Assembly (NCBI GenBank): GCA_964247975.1
Contig: CAXTWH010000029.1
Coordinates: 1 to 64,000 of the forward strand
DNA: 64,000 bases
Direction: 5' to 3'
DNA from: KBS-96 sp964247975
GTDB taxonomy: Bacteria > Acidobacteriota > Terriglobia > Bryobacterales > Bryobacteraceae
The notes beneath the pieces are model-generated. The model had not been told where the DNA came from. It made no database searches and saw nothing but the letters and a program-made list of their open reading frames with translations. Both the position numbers and the translations under genes were made by a program. Positions 58,078-64,000 of the stretch are shown one piece after another. Numbering within the stretch: the stretch's first letter is position 1; the number at the start of each line of letters is the position of its first letter.

Positions 58078-59346
58078 CTACGTTCGGGCAAACGGCTGTT
58101 CGAGCGACGGGCTTTGCGGAGTGAACAGTTCGGCCCCGTTTTCGGTGATGTGCATATCGTCTTCCAGGCGCACGCCGAACTCGCCGCGCAGATAAATTCC
58201 CGGCTCGTCGCTGAACATCATGTTGGCTTGGAGCGGCAGCTTGTTGCCGCGCACCAGATAAGGCCATTCATGACCGTCCATGCCCATGCCATGCCCGACG
58301 CGATGGGTGAAATGGTCGTAGTTCGATCCGTAGCCCGCGTCGGAAACTACTTTTCTTGCCGCTGCGTCCACCGCTTCGCAAGGCAGGGAAGGGCGCGCGG
58401 TTTTCCAGGCCGTTGTTTGCGCTTGATGCACCACGTCAAACACTTTCTTCATTTTGTCGCTCGGCTTGCCCAGCACAAACGTTCGGCTGATGTCGGATTC
58501 ATAGCCTTCCACTTTGCAGCCGCCGTCAATTAGAATGATGGTTCCTTCCCGAATCACCTGCGGCGCGAGTGAGCCGTGCGGCAAAGCGGAATAAGCGCCG
58601 ATCTGTACGCTGGCTTCGCCTTCGAAGCCTAATTTGTTATGGGCCAGCGCGATCAGCCCGGCAAACTCATGCTGCGTCATGCCCGGCTTTAAACTCTCCC
58701 AGGCAGCCTGGTAAGCCGCCAAAGTTACTTGGGCGGCCAGCCGCATTAATTGCAGCTCGGCGGTGCTTTTAATCATGCGGCAGCCGGCGGTTACGGGAGT
58801 GGCGCTCACAATCTGCGCGGTCGGCAATGCCTTGGCGATGCCGTCGGAAAACACGAACGTCACTCGTTCTTCCATGCCGATGCGCCCGCCGGATAAACCA
58901 GCCTCGAGCAAGCCTTTCACTACCAGCGCGTAAGGATCTTCATCTTCCTGCCAGGTCAGAACGCGGGATTCGTCGCCTTCCGGAGCTTTGCCGATTTGTT
59001 CGCGGGCGCGGTCTTCTTCAAAAGCAGGCGAAACATAAAACGGTTTGCCGTGCCGCGGCAGCACAAACGTAAACAGCCGTTCGCTGTTCCACCAGCGAAT
59101 GCCGGTGAAATACAGCAGCGACGTGCCGCCGATCAAGCAGATGGCATCGATATTATTCTCCTTCATCAGAACGCGGGCGCGCTCCCATCGGTCCCGGCGT
59201 TCAATGATGGAAATAGGCGTTGCTTCTTCCCGACGGCTTTTCAGATTGGCGATAGCTGAGGGCGCTGAATCAGCAGCATTTAAGGAATGGTTTAACCAAA
59301 CAGGAAACAATGCTGCGGTACTGCCAAAAGCGCGGCGCGTGAACAT
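58078..59346 (-). CDS. M24 metallopeptidase (Xaa-Pro aminopeptidase-like), exported
   Basis: 422 residues. The N-terminus FTRRAFGSTAALFPVW is Tat-like. The creatinase-like N-domain (about 40-180) is followed by the pita-bread fold with metal ligands Asp in ILIDGGCKVEGYESDISRTF (two Asp), His in GHGMGMDGHEWP, Glu in SDEPGIY and Glu in VRLEDDMHIT. It would cleave N-terminal residues before proline in the periplasm. I chose the ATG at 59346; a GTG at 59355 is also in frame. It is divergent from the GH27 gene with only 48 bases between. Confidence 0.9.
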   Translation of the reverse strand: MFTRRAFGSTAALFPVWLNHSLNAADSAPSAIANLKSRREEATPISIIERRDRWERARVLMKENNIDAICLIGGTSLLYFTGIRWWNSERLFTFVLPRHGKPFYVSPAFEEDRAREQIGKAPEGDESRVLTWQEDEDPYALVVKGLLEAGLSGGRIGMEERVTFVFSDGIAKALPTAQIVSATPVTAGCRMIKSTAELQLMRLAAQVTLAAYQAAWESLKPGMTQHEFAGLIALAHNKLGFEGEASVQIGAYSALPHGSLAPQVIREGTIILIDGGCKVEGYESDISRTFVLGKPSDKMKKVFDVVHQAQTTAWKTARPSLPCEAVDAAARKVVSDAGYGSNYDHFTHRVGHGMGMDGHEWPYLVRGNKLPLQANMMFSDEPGIYLRGEFGVRLEDDMHITENGAELFTPQSPSLEQPFART

Positions 59347-59394
59347 GAGTTCCACAATAGCAACTGAATCGTTTCGGGATACGATCGGTACGAG

Positions 59395-60891
59395 ATGAAA
59401 AGACTTCTGGCTGTAATTACCCTATGCTTTCTGGCGACGCCCGGTTGGACCCAGACTGACCTCAGCGGCGTCTGGCTGCTGCAATTCACTAACCCGGACG
59501 GCACAGTGCGGAAAACTTTCTTAAAATTGTCTCAACAAGGCGGCAAAATATCGGGAACGGCCACGTTGAACTACCGCCTGGTGCCGATCACGGAAGGAAC
59601 GCTGGAAGGCAGCAAATTTCATCTCCTACTGGGCCAGAACAACCGGCGTTTGACCCTGGATGGAACAATCGAAGGTGACCATCTGATAATTGAACAGAAA
59701 TCGGCTGATGGCCGCATCAATAACCACGGCGAAGCTCGCCGCAGTGACGCAGCGGCAATGTCGCCGCCCAAGCCGATTCCCCTGCCCGCGCTGCATAACG
59801 TTCCCGATAACGGCTTAGGACGCACTCCTCCTATGGGTTGGAACAGTTGGAACCGTTTTCGCTCCGCTGTGGATGATAAAACCGTGCGCGAGATCGCGGA
59901 TACGATAACAGCAAACGGCATGAAAGCAGCCGGTTATCAGTACATCAACATTGATGACACCTGGCAGCTAGGGCGGGATAAAAACGGCAACATCACCACC
60001 AACAAAAAATTCCCAAACATGAAAGCCTTGGCTGATTACGTGCATTCCAAAGGATTGAAGATCGGCATCTATTCATCGCCCGGGCCGGCCACCTGCGCCG
60101 GTTACGAAGGCAGCTTGGGCCATGAACAAGCCGATGCCAATACTTATGCTAAGTGGGGTTTCGATTATCTGAAATACGACTGGTGTTCGGCCAGCGCGGT
60201 GTACGGGGACAAAGACATGCAGCAGGTTTATCAAGTGATGGGCGATGCGCTGCGGGCTACCGGACGCCCGATCGTTTACAGCCTTTGTCAATACGGCAAG
60301 CAGGATGTCTGGTTGTGGGGCGCGAAAGTGAGCGGCAATCTGTGGCGCACCACCGGCGACATTTCCGACAACTGGAAATCCATGTCCACCATCGGCTTCA
60401 AACAACTGGCGATTGCGCCATACGCCATTGTGGGGCATTGGAACGACCCGGACATGCTGGAAATCGGCAACGGCGGCATGACGGACGAAGAATACCGGAC
60501 GCACATGACGCTCTGGGCCATGCTGCGCGCGCCCTTGCTGGCCGGAAACGACATCCGCTCGATGAGCGAACAAACCAAAGCCATTCTGCTGAATCGGGAT
60601 GTAATTGCTATAGATCAAGACTTGCGCGGCGAACCGGCGCAACTGGCGAAAGAAGACGGCCAGGTGGAAATCTGGACCCGGCGCTTGGATGACGATGGAA
60701 TCGCGCTCGCCTTTTTCAACAAGGGCGGCCAGGCCGCCGGAACATCAATTTCCTGGACACAAGCGCATATGAAAATGCCGAAGAAGGCCAGAAACTTGTG
60801 GACTCACCAGGAGGTCAACGTAGCCGTTCCCCGGTTTCGCGCAAACATTCCGGCGCACGGAACCGTGCTGCTGAAACTGCTACCGAACTGA
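59395..60891 (+). CDS. GH27 alpha-galactosidase, secreted
   Basis: 498 residues with a signal peptide (LLAVITLCFLATPGWTQ). A beta-rich N-terminal domain (about 20-125) is followed by the GH27 barrel: TPPMGWNSWNRFR, YQYINIDDTWQ, the nucleophile Asp in DYLKYDWCSA and the acid Asp in VGHWNDPDMLEIGN. The C-terminal beta domain follows (about 420-498). It releases terminal alpha-galactose from plant galactans or oligosaccharides. The ATG at 59395 starts directly at the signal peptide. The stop overlaps the convergent DUF4126 gene by 12 bases. Confidence 0.92.
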   Translation: MKRLLAVITLCFLATPGWTQTDLSGVWLLQFTNPDGTVRKTFLKLSQQGGKISGTATLNYRLVPITEGTLEGSKFHLLLGQNNRRLTLDGTIEGDHLIIEQKSADGRINNHGEARRSDAAAMSPPKPIPLPALHNVPDNGLGRTPPMGWNSWNRFRSAVDDKTVREIADTITANGMKAAGYQYINIDDTWQLGRDKNGNITTNKKFPNMKALADYVHSKGLKIGIYSSPGPATCAGYEGSLGHEQADANTYAKWGFDYLKYDWCSASAVYGDKDMQQVYQVMGDALRATGRPIVYSLCQYGKQDVWLWGAKVSGNLWRTTGDISDNWKSMSTIGFKQLAIAPYAIVGHWNDPDMLEIGNGGMTDEEYRTHMTLWAMLRAPLLAGNDIRSMSEQTKAILLNRDVIAIDQDLRGEPAQLAKEDGQVEIWTRRLDDDGIALAFFNKGGQAAGTSISWTQAHMKMPKKARNLWTHQEVNVAVPRFRANIPAHGTVLLKLLPN

Positions 60892-61497
60892 TGCGCCCGC
60901 AGTTTGAGCGTTATTCTGCACCGTTTGTTTGCGCCCGAACAATTTTGCGAATGCGCGGCGAATCAACCGGAACAACACAATTGAAACCACCAGGCCAAGA
61001 ATCACCACAAACAAAATCGCGATGGGAAACTTAGCCATCAGCGCGGAAGCTCCTATCGCCAAGCCGTCTTCAGCCAAGCTCAACGCGATGTTTGAAAACG
61101 GCTCCGGTGAGGTGTTGGCAGCCAAGCGCGTGGCGGTTTTGGTGCCATGCGAACTCAGCGCCAGCGTGCCGCCTGCCAGCAGCGCCACCATGCGCACGGC
61201 GGGGTCAAAATGAGCGAAAGCGGAAGCAGCGAGAACGGCTCCGGCGGGAATGCGGATAAACGTGTGAACCACGTCCCAAGCCGAATCCACCGCCGGTACT
61301 TTGTCGGCCACAAATTCAACCGCGTAAAGCACCAGCGCGGTAATCAGCACCCACGGATGGCTTAGGTAGCTGAGATTGCCGGGAAGTTGTACCAGGTGGA
61401 AGCGCTGCAAAAGCCCCAGAGTTGCTACCGTGGCATACAGATTGATGCCGGAAAGCCAGGCCGAACCCATCGCAAAGCCGAGCGTTGTAAAATCCAT
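60880..61497 (-). CDS. DUF4126 membrane protein
   Basis: 205 residues with five to six membrane helices. The family start FTTLGFAMGSAWLSGINLYATV and the middle VEFVADKVPAVDSAWDVVHTFIRIPAGA are typical. The function is unknown. The product ends in a basic, Gln/Asn-rich tail. The end of the gene overlaps the GH27 stop region on the other strand. Confidence 0.85.
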   Translation of the reverse strand: MDFTTLGFAMGSAWLSGINLYATVATLGLLQRFHLVQLPGNLSYLSHPWVLITALVLYAVEFVADKVPAVDSAWDVVHTFIRIPAGAVLAASAFAHFDPAVRMVALLAGGTLALSSHGTKTATRLAANTSPEPFSNIALSLAEDGLAIGASALMAKFPIAILFVVILGLVVSIVLFRLIRRAFAKLFGRKQTVQNNAQTAGASVR

Positions 61498-61709
61498 GCT
61501 GGTAGTTCCTCGCTCGAACGCCAGTGTAGCAGCTTACGAAGGCGTTCGCGTCCAGCACAGTTTGCCAATAGGCATCGACCAGAAGCGGCTCAAGAACAGA
61601 ATAAGCCTGGGCAGGTGTGTACCCGCTCCTCGCACTGTTTTAAGCCGGAAACGAGCTGGTTTAGTGTGACGACTGGCCTGTTTCGGACAGAGTTGATCCC
61701 GAGGAACTT

Positions 61710-62327
61710 TTATTTCACAGTAAACGGCTTTGAAGTCAGGTCATACCCGAGCTGATCGCTGAAAGGGACTGCCTTGTTCTGTTGCAGTTCGTACGTGGTG
61801 AGACTGACCGTAACGATTATTTGCTCTGTACGACTAGTTGCATATGCCTTACGGTCGAACGGAAGCAGATAGGTCACTGCCTGTTGTGGATTGACTCGCA
61901 CAACCGAAGAAGGAACTGTGGCGGCACCGAAGACAAAAGAAACTGTCCTGAGCCCCTTCGAGCCGGGCGGTGAATAAACGGCCAGAGAAAAGAAAAGTTG
62001 TTTGTCAACATCTTTCACTTTTGTTGTTGATTTGGGTAGCTCGATGGGCTGATCGCTTGTGTTTCGTACCGACACTACGAGCATGGAGATTTTGTCCTAA
62101 CCGGCCGCTTCCCGAACTCCCGTGATCTCCAGCGAAACAGGAAAGTACGGCTTGCAGAAGGTACTGGGGTCACGGCTGACACCATCGAATACGCCACCAC
62201 CACATCCATGACCAGATACTGTTTGCGTCGGGAAGTCTTGAGTCGAACGAGGTAGATCAATCTCGTCCGGCCTCGGCAGGGCTAAAGGCTGAAGAGCAAA
62301 GAAAATAAGTATAAGCTTTTTAAGCAC
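61710..62327 (-). pseudogene. Secreted beta-sandwich protein, interrupted by an in-frame TAG
   Basis: One frame runs from GTG 62327 to 61710, with a signal peptide (LKKLILIFFALQPLALP), then YFPVSLEITGVREAAG, a TAG at 62099-62097, and on with DKISMLVVSVRNTSDQPIELP in the same frame. The beta-strand pattern is seamless across the stop, so the TAG is most likely a nonsense mutation in a 205-codon gene. The style of sequence (VRNTSDQPIELP, then ITVSLTTYEL) resembles the neighbours at 62612 and 63336, so these may be paralogues. The family is not recognised. A 34-bp repeat ends one base before the start codon. Confidence 0.65.
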
Positions 62328-62328
62328 T

Positions 62329-62362
62329 CAGAAAATCCGGGACGGAGGCCCATAAACTCTAA
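62329..62362 (-). repeat. 34-bp direct repeat, copy 1
   Basis: The 34 bases at 62329-62362 are identical to 63202-63235. The core on the plus strand contains GGGACGGAGGCCCATAAA (62339-62356). Copy 1 lies one base upstream of the pseudogene start (minus strand). Confidence 0.85.
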
Positions 62363-62413
62363 TAACTTAGCCCAGTGCTTACTACCTATACGGATTTTAG
62401 GGGCCTTCGTCCC
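62339..62413. repeat. Imperfect inverted repeat formed with copy 1
   Basis: GGGACGGAGGCCCATAAA (62339-62356) is matched in inverted orientation by TTTAGGGGCCTTCGTCCC (62396-62413), 16 of 18 bases. The result is a long hairpin with a loop of about 39 bases. It could be a remnant of a small mobile element or a transcript-end structure. Confidence 0.6.
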
Positions 62414-62611
62414 AATGACCGCCCAAAAGCTTAGCTAGTTGCTGGGCTTTGTTGTTCGCAATCTGCAGTTTGTGGTTTGATCGGGGCAGCTTTCATGATT
62501 CAGATGTTCTCAATGCCCACTGTGACCGGCGCACCCGCTGGTAGTACGTTTGGCATTGTGGAGAACCTATCCTAGGGGTCCGGCACCAAAAGTTGTTGAG
62601 TTCGGTTCATC

Positions 62612-63160
62612 TTAGTTTTTGATGAGGTAACTTACTGTTCCCAGCCAAGTATTTATTTTGCGGCCATACTGCGAGATGCCGTCTTCAGGATGAAACCTGC
62701 CTGAAACATCAGCTACGATCGCTCTCTGGCCAGTGAATGAAATCTTGATTGTCCAGGAGTGATCTCGAACCTCAGCAAGGCTGTTGTGTGACGAGGGTAG
62801 CAGGAGTGAGTGGGCATCTACAGAGAGGGCGTATTCAGCGTTGGGCAGTAGACAAATCACAAAAGGAATCACTCTACCAGCCACTCCTGCGGGCTGGATG
62901 CGAGGAACTAAAGGCCCACTCTGTATTCCTGGGCCGGAGATGTACATGCTGGTGCTGGGACCAAGCAAAAATCCGTTTCCAGCGAGTTGCCCGATATTAA
63001 CGAGTATCGGTTGATCTGGCGAGCCATGCTTCCAGACCAGTTGCAGTGCCGAGCGATCCCGATCAAATAGGGCGCGAAAATCAAGATCGGCACACACTGC
63101 GCCAGGGTTGCCGAGCAGCAAAACAACAACCACGAAAGTGAGTAGCTTTAGGCTAACCAT
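62612..63160 (-). CDS. Secreted protein of unknown function
   Basis: About 182 residues with a clear signal peptide (LKLLTFVVVVLLLGNPGAVCA). The mature part is beta-rich and has VWKHGSPDQPILVNIG, FLLGPSTSMYISGPGIQSGP and SHNSLAEVRDHSWTIKISFTG, with no catalytic motif or known domain that I recognise. The longer frame upstream (to 63226) begins inside the 34-bp repeat and is less likely to be used. The flanking copies of the repeat and the related neighbours suggest a locally expanded family. Confidence 0.6.
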   Translation of the reverse strand: MVSLKLLTFVVVVLLLGNPGAVCADLDFRALFDRDRSALQLVWKHGSPDQPILVNIGQLAGNGFLLGPSTSMYISGPGIQSGPLVPRIQPAGVAGRVIPFVICLLPNAEYALSVDAHSLLLPSSHNSLAEVRDHSWTIKISFTGQRAIVADVSGRFHPEDGISQYGRKINTWLGTVSYLIKN

Positions 63161-63201
63161 ATTTATTTTCCAGAAGGAAACGTTGCAAGAGTTGGCAACC
63201 G

Positions 63202-63235
63202 CAGAAAATCCGGGACGGAGGCCCATAAACTCTAA
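63202..63235 (-). repeat. 34-bp direct repeat, copy 2
   Basis: Identical to 62329-62362. It lies about 40 bases upstream of the secreted protein gene at 62612-63160, so the two copies bracket that gene. Confidence 0.85.
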
Positions 63236-63335
63236 CCTGACAGATCGCTGAGCCGACGTCCTTGAACAAGTTCAGGACAGACCAATCCTCAGTGAGCACG
63301 CAAAGGTGTAAGCTAGCAGAACTGAGTTTCAGGAT

Positions 63336-63998
63336 TTACTCGCACGTAAAACCGGTTCCGGTAGCCGTACATTTCATCTCAGGACTGATTAGTGGTTGGG
63401 ATTCCCGCTCAATGAAGAATTCGGAGTCACGCAGAAGGGATTCGGTTACACGCAGTCTAACCTTGAATACCTTGCCGGACTGTAGCGTCGATTGCACCCT
63501 GAGCGGTACGCCTAAAACAAGGGCGACGGACTGTTCTGGATCTAATGAAAAATACGATCCTGGAACATCATCGGAGCTGTCAGTGACTCCTATAGGAAAA
63601 TCCTGTGACTCACCTGTCCTGCTATCGTGAAGAATTAACACGAAAAGCATGGTACGTCGTCCCCGGTTCCCATCCTTCTGAACAGACACAGCGTTCAACG
63701 AGGTAGGCACTTTAAACACGGCCCGGCTGCGGTTTTCCAGCTCCAGCCGAATCCTGTATTCCGATCCGGCCAGCACCGTAAGCTCCACCTTCGGAATTGA
63801 TAAGGGCAAAACCCAAGAGGGATTGTAGGCATCACTAGACCCACCCGGAAAACGCATGCTGACCTCTTCCGGTTGCCTTCGCCTCGCCAAATCAATGGTG
63901 GTCAGTTTGTGCGCCGTCTCCTGCGCCTGAAGGCAACAGTTGATCGCAAGGATCACGCCAGTGAATAGTAGATTACGGGCAGTTGACGTAAGGAGCGT
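63336..63998 (-). CDS. Secreted beta-sandwich protein, probably 5' partial
   Basis: The frame is open to the window edge. The residues NLLFTGVILAINCCLQAQE look like the hydrophobic part of a signal peptide whose start lies beyond 64000; a GTG at 63956 would cut it in half. The mature part is beta-rich: VELTVLAGSEYRIRLELENRS, PEQSVALVLGVPLRV and KVFKVRLRVTES, ending CTATGTGFTCE with two Cys. The style resembles the interrupted gene at 61710-62327, but no named family is recognised. Immunoglobulin-like or transthyretin-like folds are conceivable. Confidence 0.6.
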   Translation of the reverse strand, partial: TLLTSTARNLLFTGVILAINCCLQAQETAHKLTTIDLARRRQPEEVSMRFPGGSSDAYNPSWVLPLSIPKVELTVLAGSEYRIRLELENRSRAVFKVPTSLNAVSVQKDGNRGRRTMLFVLILHDSRTGESQDFPIGVTDSSDDVPGSYFSLDPEQSVALVLGVPLRVQSTLQSGKVFKVRLRVTESLLRDSEFFIERESQPLISPEMKCTATGTGFTCE

Positions 63999-64000
63999 AA

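Overview
The window looks like a chromosomal segment of a free-living, Gram-negative member of the Acidobacteriota (a Bryobacterales/Solibacteraceae-like lineage is my best guess, by inference only). The grounds are: two very large ADOP-type orphan permeases, a secreted S8 protease with WGT-rich tail repeats, RHS tails ending in an 'IDPSGEDC' type sequence, many S9/M24 peptidases and glycosidases with signal peptides, and an lptC/A-lptB-rpoN-hpf cluster. Base composition is moderately GC-rich. No phage, plasmid, CRISPR or replication origin was seen.

Layout. 1-2.5 kb: gene tail, a short histidine kinase and an HTH/periplasmic-binding-like regulator. 2.6-4.3 kb: an IS3-family element, itself broken, abutting the C-terminal relic of an RHS protein. 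4.6-6.6 kb: a PadR-controlled operon with a membrane protein and a lipase-like hydrolase. 6.9-12.4 kb: LPS-export genes, sigma-54 and hibernation factor. 12.6-18.7 kb: a repeat-containing secreted protein, a structured RNA with some RNase P features, phzF, rbfA-apbE-hemE, a LuxR-type response regulator and a glyoxalase-fold protein. 18.8-22.9 kb: an ADOP permease and a Tat-exported enolase-superfamily enzyme. 23.0-26.2 kb: a decay zone in which a DUF1906-type secreted protein (two in-frame stops), its neighbouring DsbA-like thioredoxin (two frame breaks) and an RHS fragment lie together. 26.6-28.8 kb: groES-groEL with a CIRCE-like operator. 28.8-32.5 kb: phosphatase, SnoaL-like protein, tRNA-Arg(CCU), an Asp-nucleophile hydrolase and a ClC channel. 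32.6-39.5 kb: S8 protease, Zn-UBP protein, molybdenum hydroxylase pair and S9 peptidase. 39.6-43.2 kb: gamma carbonic anhydrase, hisS and aspS. 43.3-46.9 kb: DUF4926, cytosine permease, AI-2E family exporter and a VapBC-type module with a likely operator. 46.9-53.8 kb: FG-GAP repeat protein, a cyclodextrin-glucanotransferase-like enzyme, a tri-heme cytochrome and a PQQ dehydrogenase. 54-61.5 kb: second ADOP permease, rsmG, DUF423, M24 peptidase, GH27 alpha-galactosidase and DUF4126. 61.7-64 kb: a tandem set of secreted proteins, one with an in-frame stop, associated with a 34-bp repeat.

Functionally the segment mixes core housekeeping genes (translation, heme synthesis, chaperonin, envelope biogenesis) with genes for extracellular polymer degradation and periplasmic oxidation, as expected for a soil heterotroph. 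The most unusual material lies in the accessory stretches: the decayed cysteine-rich DUF1906/DsbA pair, the RHS relics, the structured RNA at 13.4-13.7 kb, the VapBC operator and the repeat-flanked family at the right end.
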